From Delftia tsuruhatensis NBRC 16741 (lineage in GTDB: Bacteria > Pseudomonadota > Gammaproteobacteria > Burkholderiales > Burkholderiaceae_C), in NCBI RefSeq assembly GCF_001571325.1, contig NZ_BCTO01000026.1:1-64000 (forward strand): a DNA stretch of 64,000 nt. The letters are read 5' to 3'. The notes below the pieces were generated by a model that did no database searches, was not told the DNA's origin, and worked only from the letters and a program-made list of their open reading frames with translations. Positions 1 through 8,032 of the stretch are shown here, piece after piece. The position numbers were made by a program, and so were the translations under genes. The number at the start of each line of letters is the position of its first letter. The first letter of the stretch is position 1.

Positions 1-104
1 GTAGGCCCTTCCTCGGTGTCCCTTGCCTTGGGCTGCACCAGTTTTATGCGCCACGCCATCTACGGCACACTGGCTGATCCGTGTCCCCATCGAAAGACCA
101 AGCC

Positions 105-737
105 ATGCAACTGCTGATCGTAGGCGCCACGGGGCTGGTGGGCAGCCAGGTGCTGCAACAGGCCCTGGCCGACAGCCGCATCACCCGCGTCGTGGCCCCG
201 GTACGCCGGGCGCTGCCGGCGCATCCCAGGCTGCTCGCCACCATCGTCGATTTCGAGCACCTGTCCGAAGATGCCGACTGGTGGAGCGCCGATGCCCTGG
301 TCTGCACTCTGGGCACCACCATCAAGACAGCCGGCAGCCAGCCGGCTTTTCGGCGCGTGGACCATGACTACCCGCTGCTGGCCGCCCGCCTGGCCCATCG
401 GCACGGCACGCCCACCTATGTGCTGAACTCGGCCATGGGCGCCGACGCCGGCTCGCGCATCTTCTACAACCGCGTCAAGGGCGAGCTGGAGCGCGACCTG
501 CAAAGCCAGGGCTTCGCATCGCTCACCTTCGTGCGCCCCGGCCTGATCAGCGGCCCGCGCACCGAGCACCGGGCGGGCGAGCGCTTCATGGTCAGCCTTC
601 TTGGCGCCCTGGGCACGCTGCTGCCCCGGCGCTGGCGGCTCAACCCGGCACACCGCATCGCCCATGCCTTGATAGAGGCAGCTGTCAACGCCAGGCCCGG
701 TGTCCATATCGTGGGTTCCGAGGCGCTGGCCGAATGA
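105..737 (+). CDS. NAD(P)H-binding Rossmann protein (HTATIP2/NmrA-like)
   Basis: A 210-residue protein that opens with a Rossmann dinucleotide-binding motif, VGATGLVGSQVLQQ, at about residues 5-18. A later YNRVKGELE segment holds the Tyr/Lys pair typical of short-chain-dehydrogenase-like atypical proteins (YxxxK). VRPGLISGPR follows, as in the HTATIP2/YwnB group of NAD(P)-binding proteins. A GTG in frame lies 24 bases upstream, but the ATG at 105 begins right at the first beta strand and is the better start. The substrate cannot be read from sequence. The flavin reductase-like gene follows 47 bases downstream on the same strand, so the two may be co-transcribed. Confidence 0.8.
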   Translation: MQLLIVGATGLVGSQVLQQALADSRITRVVAPVRRALPAHPRLLATIVDFEHLSEDADWWSADALVCTLGTTIKTAGSQPAFRRVDHDYPLLAARLAHRHGTPTYVLNSAMGADAGSRIFYNRVKGELERDLQSQGFASLTFVRPGLISGPRTEHRAGERFMVSLLGALGTLLPRRWRLNPAHRIAHALIEAAVNARPGVHIVGSEALAE

Positions 738-784
738 GCCCGGCGCCTGCACGCGCAAAAACAGAACCCTTCAGGAACCATTGC

Positions 785-1369
785 ATGAACCCGCATATTG
801 CCCCGGTCGATCTCGCCAAGTCCTACCGACTGATCAACCACGGCCCCACCGTCCTGGTCTCGGCACGCCACGGCGGCGTGGACAACGTCATGGCCGCAGC
901 CTGGTGCTGCGCGCTGGACTTTGCGCCCCCGAAGCTCACCGTGGTGCTGGACAAGGCCACGGCCACGCGCGCCCTGGTCGAGCACAGCGGCATGTTCGTG
1001 ATCCAGGTGCCTACGGCCGCCCAGTTGCAGCTCACGCACCAGGTCGGCACGCTCAGCCTGTCCACCGATGCCGGCAAGCTCGCCACCAGCGGCGTTCAGC
1101 TGTTCGGCATGGACGGGTTCGACCTGCCCTTCGTGGACGGCTGCGCCGGCTGGCTGGCCTGCAGGCTGATCCCCGAGCCCCACAACCAGCAGGCCTACGA
1201 CCTGTTCATCGGCGAGATCGTGGGCGCGTGGTCCGACACCTGCGTATTCCGCAACGGCCACTGGCACTTCGAGGACGCCGACCCCGCGCTGCGCAGCCTG
1301 CACTACGTGGCGGGTGGGCAGTTCTATGCGATTGGGCAGGCGTTGAGGGTGCAGGAAAGCAAAGAATAG
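785..1369 (+). CDS. Flavin reductase-like domain protein
   Basis: A 194-residue protein with the flavin reductase-like split-barrel fold. The beta-strand pattern around VLVSARHGGVDNVMAAAW and FVIQVPTAAQ is typical of FMN-binding flavin reductases and related flavoproteins (RutF/DIM6 family). The start chosen is the ATG at 785, which has AGGAACC upstream; an in-frame upstream ATG at 734 would add residues without homology and overlaps the end of the preceding gene. It probably binds FMN and either supplies reduced flavin or acts as a small reductase in the cytoplasm. No partner monooxygenase is adjacent, so the physiological role is open. Confidence 0.8.
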   Translation: MNPHIAPVDLAKSYRLINHGPTVLVSARHGGVDNVMAAAWCCALDFAPPKLTVVLDKATATRALVEHSGMFVIQVPTAAQLQLTHQVGTLSLSTDAGKLATSGVQLFGMDGFDLPFVDGCAGWLACRLIPEPHNQQAYDLFIGEIVGAWSDTCVFRNGHWHFEDADPALRSLHYVAGGQFYAIGQALRVQESKE

Positions 1370-1435
1370 TTTCTTTTTCCATTTCAGAAATCTGGCAGTA
1401 CTTCTACTGCAATGCTTGCTGCGTCCTGAAGATCA

Positions 1436-1453
1436 ATACCGCATCTGCGGTAT
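1436..1453. terminator. Short perfect hairpin after flavin reductase gene
   Basis: ATACCGCATCTGCGGTAT forms an 8-bp stem with a 2-base loop and is followed by ATTTTC. It lies 66 bases after the flavin reductase stop and 75 bases before the lipoprotein start. A weak terminator or a protein-binding palindrome are both possible. The sequence alone does not decide. Confidence 0.3.
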
Positions 1454-1527
1454 ATTTTCACTGGGACAAACAATTCATTATTCCTTCCCGTGGGTGTTAT
1501 TTTTCACATCAACTGAAGGGAATCAAA

Positions 1528-2295
1528 ATGGAATGGAACTCAACAAGAAACCAGTGGACGCGTCAGCTTGTCTTTTCCTTGATCGCGTGTCCCATCGCGG
1601 TCTTGATGACAGGGTGCAGTGGTGCAGAGGAAGTCTTGGATGCCATCGCAGTCGCCACAGGAGATGGTGGCAAGCGTGTCAAGCTCACCGGTCCTATCAT
1701 GGGCGATCAGCGCATGATCTGCATTGATAGTCCACCACGCGTGGCACCGGCCGAATTGCAAAGAGAAATTGACAAATACCTGTTCAAGTCCATCCGTTGG
1801 GATAGTGGCACACCCGACAAGAAAACGACTGTCAACAAGGAAATCGAGGACAACCGGTCATGCAGCTATCGGATATCACCTTACGAAACCATTTCCTGGG
1901 ACCAGTTCGTTTCTGACGCCATCAATCAGCAATTGGCAGATTGGGGGAATTTCAGCGCAAATACAAATATGGCAGGCCAAAAATATATCGATGTCTGCAT
2001 AAAAGACAATGAATGCGAGGATGGAGATATTCTAGCCATCACATTGAATGAAAGGGAAGTTGCTCGTTCCGAACTTTTCAACCAGCCAAGTTGTTTTGAG
2101 GTGCCCGTCAGCTCAGGAGTCAGCTATCTTGGCATACGGGCCATCAATGGCAGCGGCAACAAGGGAGCGTGCTCCTATGCGGATCGAAATACAGGGGAAG
2201 TGACGGTAAGCGGGGCCACAGGCGCGGGACGCACGCAGCTCTATAGCGTGCGTGGCGGCCAGGGCTCCTATGGATCACTCACCATCGTCAATTAG
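1528..2295 (+). CDS. Hypothetical lipoprotein
   Basis: A 255-residue protein of unknown function. The N-terminus has a charged segment, a hydrophobic stretch (LVFSLIACPIAVLMTGC) and a lipobox ending at Cys30, so it should be lipidated and anchored to a membrane facing the periplasm. The mature part is rich in Cys (CIDSPP, CSYRIS, CIKDNECEDGD, CSYADR), suggesting disulfides. The open frame runs upstream to about 700, but that part is out-of-frame overlap with the flavin reductase gene. The ATG at 1528 has GAAGGG 7 bases upstream and fits the signal peptide. Base composition is lower in GC than its neighbours, a possible sign of later acquisition. I recognise no family. Confidence 0.75.
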   Translation: MEWNSTRNQWTRQLVFSLIACPIAVLMTGCSGAEEVLDAIAVATGDGGKRVKLTGPIMGDQRMICIDSPPRVAPAELQREIDKYLFKSIRWDSGTPDKKTTVNKEIEDNRSCSYRISPYETISWDQFVSDAINQQLADWGNFSANTNMAGQKYIDVCIKDNECEDGDILAITLNEREVARSELFNQPSCFEVPVSSGVSYLGIRAINGSGNKGACSYADRNTGEVTVSGATGAGRTQLYSVRGGQGSYGSLTIVN

Positions 2296-2616
2296 TTTTC
2301 GCATCCTGGAAGAGGATATGACCGCATATTGACCAGCTCAATAAAAAATTCGTTCGAATGAACTCCTGGGTGCTGCAACAGTCCTGTGGGCTTTGATGTT
2401 TACAAAGGGCCAATCGCAAAATAAAGCGAATAGTGCCTGCAGCTCCTGAAAACTCCGCTCAAAAAATATTTCATCCCAGAGCCAGTGCCGAAGCCATCCC
2501 GCAAATGCGGTATGGCCTTGCGCACCATGGCTGGGAAGACTGCTGTCTAGGCGGATGAGGGAAACCATCGAATCCTTGCGCCGCCCATTCCCAATCGTTT
2601 GAAAGGCAGATACCCA
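2296..2616. other. Intergenic stretch between two lipoprotein genes
   Basis: About 320 bases without a convincing gene. Open frames here on the - strand belong to a long antisense frame running through the next gene and have no ribosome-binding site. A GAAAGG element at 2601-2606 serves the downstream start. No other structure was seen. Confidence 0.5.
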
Positions 2617-4113
2617 ATGACCAAGCAGACCCCCAAATTGCGCCCCACCCTCCTCGCCGGTGCCGTGCTCGCGCTTACGGCTTGCGGAGGTGGCAGTGGC
2701 GGTGGCGGAGACAACGAAGTGACGCCACCGGTTGCACCACCAACACAAACGACCCAGGAGTTGGTGCAGAAGTACATGGATGCCAGACAGGCGCTGACCG
2801 CCACCCAGTTGCCCGCCAAAGGCACCGAGCGCTTTGCGCATCTCGACGACTGCTACCTGGGCAACGGCAGCAGCAAGGAGCGTCTGGTCACCCATTGGGA
2901 TGAAAACCAGACCCAGGTCCAGGCCTCCAATGCCTACCAGATTGGGCGGAGCTTCGAAAATCTGCAAATCCTGGCAGAGCGCAAAGCCACCAATGCCGAC
3001 GGATCCGCACGGCATGAGGTGGATATCAGCTACGACGAAAAATTCACGGACGGGACCAGCACAAGGGACCAGCGTGAAACGCTGATCGCAGGAAGCAGCA
3101 GCGGCACCTGCGCCACTCCCCGCAATGCAGCCGAGATGCGCAGCCTGGGCAATCAGCGCGTGGTAAGCGTGGGACTGGTGTCGCGCAACCGCGCCAATGT
3201 GATACGCCAGCTGTCCGACGGCGAACCGTCCTCCAGTCCGTTCCACTTGCGGCGCGAGGTGCAGTTTGGCATTTCCGATCCTGCTCGGCTGGCAACTTAC
3301 GCCATTGTCAGTTGGCCGTCGGCGAAAGCAGGCGGCGCGCGCAACTCGCTCAAGCTGCTGTCGCCACGCATCATGCGCGATGCACCCGAAATGCAAGGCG
3401 TGCGGGGCAACGCCAGCTATGCGGACACCAACAACTTCCGGCAGTGTCGATCGAACGCCAGCAACGACGTGGCCAACGCCGGCACGGCAGATTGCACCAA
3501 CGCGCAACTGGGTGTGGCCAACGACTCGTGGGGCTCCACCGTGCGCAGCGGGTTCGATGCTGCCGCCATGGCAGACGGTGACAACCGTTTCGCAGCGCTG
3601 GGCCTGGCAGCGGGAACCGAGGTGCGCTTCGATATCCATGCCGACGATGGCTGGAAAGCCGTCAACGGACAGCAAGGCAAAACACCCATCGCCACCTATC
3701 AGGTCACGCTGAAGAGCGGGTCTTATGCGTTTGCGCAGATACCTGTCAATGCCTATCCCCAGTTCAACACCATCTCGCCCTCAGAGGGCGAGATCGTGGC
3801 CGGCTTCAAGGCCGGCGGCGGCAGCGCGCAGGTTGTCTGGTCGGCTGCGCAACCGCCAGCGGGCAGCATGCCCATGGCACTTTCAGTACTCAGTTCCTAT
3901 CGGCAGGGCGCTGCGGCGGGGTCTGCCTCCGGCCTGCCCACGGTACGCACGCCCAACCTGACCGTGCCTGTTCCCAAAGGAGCCACCTCGGCCACCATAC
4001 CTTTTGGAGGCAAGCCGGACGGTGCATCGGCCACGAACTATGCCGAGTTCCTCCTCGTCTACGCTGACCGCAACGGCAGGGAGATGTACTACAACCTGCA
4101 ATACACCCCCTGA
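2617..4113 (+). CDS. Hypothetical lipoprotein, Gly-rich linker after lipobox
   Basis: A 498-residue protein. The N-terminus carries a basic region, a hydrophobic core and the lipobox LTAC, with Cys23 as the likely lipidated residue. A Gly/Ser tether (GGGSGGGGDN) follows at once, which is common in beta-proteobacterial surface or periplasmic lipoproteins. The ATG at 2617 is preceded by GAAAGG; a TTG six codons upstream would break the signal peptide. The remainder looks mixed alpha/beta with a beta-rich C-terminus. It shares genomic position and export route with the lipoprotein at 1528 but no obvious sequence similarity. Function unknown. Confidence 0.75.
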   Translation: MTKQTPKLRPTLLAGAVLALTACGGGSGGGGDNEVTPPVAPPTQTTQELVQKYMDARQALTATQLPAKGTERFAHLDDCYLGNGSSKERLVTHWDENQTQVQASNAYQIGRSFENLQILAERKATNADGSARHEVDISYDEKFTDGTSTRDQRETLIAGSSSGTCATPRNAAEMRSLGNQRVVSVGLVSRNRANVIRQLSDGEPSSSPFHLRREVQFGISDPARLATYAIVSWPSAKAGGARNSLKLLSPRIMRDAPEMQGVRGNASYADTNNFRQCRSNASNDVANAGTADCTNAQLGVANDSWGSTVRSGFDAAAMADGDNRFAALGLAAGTEVRFDIHADDGWKAVNGQQGKTPIATYQVTLKSGSYAFAQIPVNAYPQFNTISPSEGEIVAGFKAGGGSAQVVWSAAQPPAGSMPMALSVLSSYRQGAAAGSASGLPTVRTPNLTVPVPKGATSATIPFGGKPDGASATNYAEFLLVYADRNGREMYYNLQYTP

Positions 4114-4185
4114 AGCAAGGGCTGCGTGACCAGCGCCCAATCCATCGCCCAGCCCGCAAGGCGCTGCGCGATGGGCAGGGACTGT

Positions 4186-5307
4186 TCACACCATTCCCCA
4201 CCCCTGCAGCAGTTGCACCAATTCCACCTGCCGATGGCAGCCCGTCTTGCGCATCAGGTTCTTCATGTGGGTGCGCGCCGTATGCCAACTGCATCCTTCC
4301 ATCAAGGCATAGTCCTTCACGGTCTTTCCGCCTGCCAGAAGCAACAGAAGGCGGGTCTCGCTGGGTGACAGGCCCAGCATCTCGCCCACCAGGCCTTGAT
4401 TCTGCAAAACCATGGAGCCGGGCAACGTCAGAAAGATCAGGGCCAGGGGCTGTTGCCACGGCGCGGCAAACGCATGGTTGGCCGCCAGAGGCAACGCAGT
4501 CAGCCTGAGCAGGGACTGGCTGGGCCGGCTGCCTTGGAGCACCAAGGCAGCCGCCTTTGCGGGATTGGCGCAAGCGGCGGAGACCAAGCTCTGCAAGCGT
4601 GCATGCGCCTCGCCCGATGTGCATCGCAGCCCGCCGTGCACACATTGCAACGTGCCGAATGTTGCGAGCAGGCGCTCTGCCGCCGGATTGGAATGCTGCA
4701 GCCGGCACCGAGCATCCACGACGAGCAGTGCCTGCGCCAGCGCATCCAGTGCCGCGAGTCCCCATGCTGCCTGGCCGCATAGCTGGCCCATGCGCGCGCG
4801 CAAGCGGCCGGCCCGCTCGATGTGCGGCATCAAATGCTCTAGGAATGGCTTGTCCTGTGCACCATAGACGCCGGCATCCCTGGGGCGCATGAAACTGATG
4901 AAATCACGCGCATTGCCTTCCACGCGAACGGCGGCAGCGGCGGTATGCCGCAGTCCCAGCGGAACCAGCCAATCCGTATAGACGCTGTTCTGTGACGCCT
5001 GCCTGGCACTGATGTGCTCATGGTCCAGCATGACCTGGGCCACGGGCAGCCGCTGCACGGTTGCCATCCGCAGGTCGTTGTGCGCGTGGTGTGTCTCGTA
5101 CTCCTGCATCAAGCCGTGATGCAGACCGAAGCTTTCCAGATTGCTTGCGCTTTGCGGAACGGCTGCCTCGCCAGCATTCAGCGTGAAATAGTGAAAGACG
5201 CCCGCCTGCAATTGCGCGCACATTCCCGCGAGCGCCTCGCTCCAGGCCTGGGGAGCGAGCACCCCCTCATACAGCTGACCGGCGATGGCATCAATGCGTT
5301 GTTGCAC
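4186..5307 (-). CDS. LuxR-family transcriptional regulator (tandem copy 2)
   Basis: A 373-residue regulator with a large N-terminal sensing region containing a PAS-like stretch (LLVVDARCRLQHSNPAAERL, about residues 198-217) and a C-terminal LuxR-type helix-turn-helix. The HTH region starts at LGLSPSETRLLLLLAGG and contains the recognition helix in the SWHTARTHMKNLMRKTG part. It starts only 4 bases after the stop of a clear paralogue upstream on the same strand, so the pair is almost certainly one operon made by tandem duplication. No receiver domain with a phosphoacceptor Asp is visible, so it is likely a ligand- or redox-responsive solo regulator. Target genes are unknown. Confidence 0.85.
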   Translation of the reverse strand: MQQRIDAIAGQLYEGVLAPQAWSEALAGMCAQLQAGVFHYFTLNAGEAAVPQSASNLESFGLHHGLMQEYETHHAHNDLRMATVQRLPVAQVMLDHEHISARQASQNSVYTDWLVPLGLRHTAAAAVRVEGNARDFISFMRPRDAGVYGAQDKPFLEHLMPHIERAGRLRARMGQLCGQAAWGLAALDALAQALLVVDARCRLQHSNPAAERLLATFGTLQCVHGGLRCTSGEAHARLQSLVSAACANPAKAAALVLQGSRPSQSLLRLTALPLAANHAFAAPWQQPLALIFLTLPGSMVLQNQGLVGEMLGLSPSETRLLLLLAGGKTVKDYALMEGCSWHTARTHMKNLMRKTGCHRQVELVQLLQGWGMV

Positions 5308-5311
5308 GGAC

Positions 5312-6451
5312 TCACCTCGGCTGCAGGGATTGCAGCAGCCCCACCAATTCCACCTGCCGGTGGCAACCTGTCTTGCGCATCAGGTTCTTCATGTGGGTGC
5401 GCGCCGTATACCAGCTGCACCCCTCTATCCGGGCGTAGTCCTTGACGGTCCTGCCCGTGGCAAGCAGCACCGCCAGACGCGCTTCCGAGGGCGACAAACC
5501 CAGCGCTTCCTGCACGAGTCCGGGACTCGGGCCAGAAAATGGCGTACCGGCATCCGCCATTACCAGCAAAGCCATGGGCCGCTGGCGGAACGCAGCGGCA
5601 TGGCTGGGCTTGAGCGGCAGGACCGTCACCATCAACCGCAACGCAGAGCCTGCCGTCATGCACAGCGCCCCGGCCAGGCCCTGTGCATGATGGCCGCAAG
5701 CCTGGGCCACAAGACGCAGCAGTTGTGCCTGGGCCTGCCCGTCAACGCAGCGCAGCAGGCCGTGGCGCACAGACAAGGCTTCGCAAAAAGCTGCCAGCAG
5801 GCAGTCGGCCGAGGGGTTGCAGTAGTGGATGCGGCAATTTGAATCCACAAGTGCAATGCCTTGCGGCAAGTTGTCCAGGGCTGTGAATCCCAAAGCCGCC
5901 TGCCGCGCCAGTCCGCCCATGTGCATGCGCAGGCGGGCGGCACGCGCCAGATCGGGCATCCACTGCTGCATGAAGACCCGCTCCTGTACGCCATAGATTC
6001 CACGGTCCGTGGGACGCATGAAACCCAGGAAGTCCTGCGTCCCCCCCTCGTCGCGCACCTTGACACCCAGCGTGTTGCGAAGTCCGTGGGGCGCCAGCAC
6101 ATCGACGTAGACCGCATTGCGCGACATCTCCCATGCGCTGAAGTGCTCATGGTCGAGCATGAACTGGCCCTGGGGCAGGCTCGCCACGACGGACATGCGC
6201 AGGTCCTCGCCAACGTAGTGGGTTTCGTATTCACGCAATTTATCGGCATCGATGCCCGCCAGGTCGTGGTTGTGCACGCTCTCGACCACCCCGCCACCAG
6301 TGCTGCCCAGCGTGAAGAAATGGAAAACGGACGCGCCCAGCGCCTGCCGCATGGCGTCCAGCGCAGACTGCCAGTCCTCAGCGGAAAGTACTCCGTCGTA
6401 CAGCAGTCCCGGTATATGGCAACTGGCACCCTGTCGATCAATAAATTTCAT
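5312..6451 (-). CDS. LuxR-family transcriptional regulator (tandem copy 1)
   Basis: A 379-residue paralogue of the next gene, aligned along its full length. Shared blocks include LYDGVL/LYEGVL near the start, the YETHY/YETHH segment, the MLDHEH motif, FMRP, and an almost identical C-terminal HTH (RTHMKNLMRKTGCHRQVELV in both). A PAS-like segment, IALVDSNCRIHYCNPSADCL, sits before the HTH. It is divergent from the SprT-like gene, whose start lies about 95 bases away. The conserved DNA-binding helices suggest overlapping operators, while the more divergent N-termini suggest different input signals; that is inference. Confidence 0.85.
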   Translation of the reverse strand: MKFIDRQGASCHIPGLLYDGVLSAEDWQSALDAMRQALGASVFHFFTLGSTGGGVVESVHNHDLAGIDADKLREYETHYVGEDLRMSVVASLPQGQFMLDHEHFSAWEMSRNAVYVDVLAPHGLRNTLGVKVRDEGGTQDFLGFMRPTDRGIYGVQERVFMQQWMPDLARAARLRMHMGGLARQAALGFTALDNLPQGIALVDSNCRIHYCNPSADCLLAAFCEALSVRHGLLRCVDGQAQAQLLRLVAQACGHHAQGLAGALCMTAGSALRLMVTVLPLKPSHAAAFRQRPMALLVMADAGTPFSGPSPGLVQEALGLSPSEARLAVLLATGRTVKDYARIEGCSWYTARTHMKNLMRKTGCHRQVELVGLLQSLQPR

Positions 6452-6545
6452 GGAAATGAATTATTGATTCTTTATGGCTATTTTCAATCAGACAGCTCTG
6501 AATTTCGATACCGGTCTTGCCAAGTCGATTTGGGGCAATGTTCAC

Positions 6546-7370
6546 ATGGTTGTATTGCACAATCCATCAATGCCCGCCGCCCCCGTCCGCTCCGCACCCA
6601 CGCGCGAAACCTATTCCGAACTGCAGCAGGCCTACGAGCACTTCAACCAGCGCCTTTTTGACGATGCCCTGCCCCATTGCCTGATCACGCTGCAGCGCGA
6701 GAAACGCACCTGCGGTTATTTCTCTGCCGCGCGCTTTGCCTCGCTGGACGGCAGCACCACCGACGAGATCGCGCTCAACCCCGCCTACTTCGCGGCGGTG
6801 CCCATCATCGAGACGCTGCAGACCCTGGTGCATGAGATGACGCACCTGTGGCAGCACCACTTCGGCAAGCCGGGCCGTGCGCGCTATCACAACGAGGAAT
6901 GGGCAGACAAGCTGGAATCGCTGGGCCTCATGCCCTCGTCCACGGGCCGGCCCGGCGGGCGGCGCACGGGCGACATGATGGCCGACTACGCCGTGGCGGG
7001 CGGCCCCTTCCTGGCGGCCTGCGATGCCTTGCTGACCACGCGCTTCCAGCTGAGCTGGTACGACCGCTTCCCGGCCATCGAGCATGTGGTCACGGGCCAG
7101 TGGAGCATGGCCACGCAGCTCCAGGGCATGCAGGGCACCCAGCCGCCCATGTCATCCGTGCCCGCCCTGGCCGAAGCCGTGCGGCCCGTGGGCACCTCGG
7201 TGGCGGTGCCGGGCTCCACCACCGGCGAGACCACCGTGCAGCCCGTCAACAAGTCCCTGCGCGTCAAGTACCGGTGCGGCGGTTGCGCGGCGCCCGTCAA
7301 TGTCTGGGGCAAGCCTGGGCTGAACCTGATCTGCGGCGATTGCGGCAAAGGCTTCATGGCCCAGGATTGA
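6546..7370 (+). CDS. SprT-like zinc metalloprotease-fold protein with C-terminal zinc ribbon
   Basis: About 274 residues. The zincin motif HEMTH is at residues 96-100 (LVHEMTHLWQHHFG), inside a SprT-like domain (residues about 20-160). A C-terminal zinc ribbon has Cys pairs at about 244/247 and 263/266 (CGGC and CGDC). Relatives include SprT and eukaryotic Spartan, which acts on DNA-protein crosslinks; transfer of that role here is inference. The start is uncertain: ATG 6546 has a GGGG run 10 bases upstream, ATG 6570 is a close alternative, and ATG 6474 lacks any ribosome-binding site. It is divergent from the LuxR pair. Confidence 0.8.
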   Translation: MVVLHNPSMPAAPVRSAPTRETYSELQQAYEHFNQRLFDDALPHCLITLQREKRTCGYFSAARFASLDGSTTDEIALNPAYFAAVPIIETLQTLVHEMTHLWQHHFGKPGRARYHNEEWADKLESLGLMPSSTGRPGGRRTGDMMADYAVAGGPFLAACDALLTTRFQLSWYDRFPAIEHVVTGQWSMATQLQGMQGTQPPMSSVPALAEAVRPVGTSVAVPGSTTGETTVQPVNKSLRVKYRCGGCAAPVNVWGKPGLNLICGDCGKGFMAQD

Positions 7371-7436
7371 GCGCCCGGCAAGCCAGAGTGCTTCACCTGC
7401 CCCGCCCCACCTCCCGGCACAAGCGCCTGTGCGGAC

Positions 7437-7874
7437 TCAATGCAGCAGCGTGGCCACCAGGGTCACCTCGGGCACGCCTGCCAGTGCCTTGGACAGCGGG
7501 CACTGGGACTTGGCCTCCTGCGCGATCTTCTGGAACTGCGCATCGTCGATACCAGGCACCTTGGCCTGCAGCGTGAGCGCGATGCGGTCGATCTTGAAGC
7601 CTTCGCCATCCTTGGCAAGCCGGACCTTGGCCGTGGTGTCCAGCATCTCGGTGGCGATGCCCGCCTTCTCGCAGGCAAAGGCAAAGGCCATCGTGAAACA
7701 GGCCGCATGTGCGGCGCCCACGATCTCCTCGGGATTCGTTCCCTTGCGGTCATCCCCGAAGCGGCTGCCGAACCCGTAGGGATGGTCCTTGAGCGCGCCG
7801 GTCTCCGTGCTGATGCGGCCCTGGCCGGTCTTGCCTGCACCTTCCCAATGGACGGAAGCGGTTTTCTCGGACAT
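7437..7874 (-). CDS. osmC: OsmC peroxiredoxin (organic hydroperoxide reductase)
   Basis: A 145-residue protein closely matching the OsmC subfamily of OsmC/Ohr thiol peroxidases, which reduce organic hydroperoxides and hydrogen peroxide in the cytoplasm. Both catalytic cysteines are present: Cys59 in GAAHAACFTMA and Cys125 in AKSQCPLSKA. Other diagnostic stretches are HWEGAGKTGQGRISTETG and GTNPEEIVG. Length matches E. coli OsmC (143 residues). The open frame extends 32 codons further upstream, but the ATG at 7874 aligns with the family start and has AGGAG about 6 bases upstream (CACAGGAGAAACAC). It is normally induced by osmotic and stationary-phase stress in relatives. Confidence 0.92.
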   Translation of the reverse strand: MSEKTASVHWEGAGKTGQGRISTETGALKDHPYGFGSRFGDDRKGTNPEEIVGAAHAACFTMAFAFACEKAGIATEMLDTTAKVRLAKDGEGFKIDRIALTLQAKVPGIDDAQFQKIAQEAKSQCPLSKALAGVPEVTLVATLLH

Positions 7875-8032
7875 GTGTTTCTCCTGTGCGTTGGTTGGAC
7901 AAGCCGCCATCACAGCACAGGCGCCACAGGGCAAGGCGTGGTCCCGGGGCGCGCCAGCCCCTGCGCGCACGTCCTACAGAGCCAGGCTTAAACACTCATC
8001 CAGCGATCTTTGTGATGGCAAAGCCGGCCCCC

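Noticed and set aside
2338..3675. A 445-codon - strand frame over the second lipoprotein gene
   Set aside because: No start site, Cys/His-rich shadow; the + strand gene has a lipobox and ribosome-binding site.
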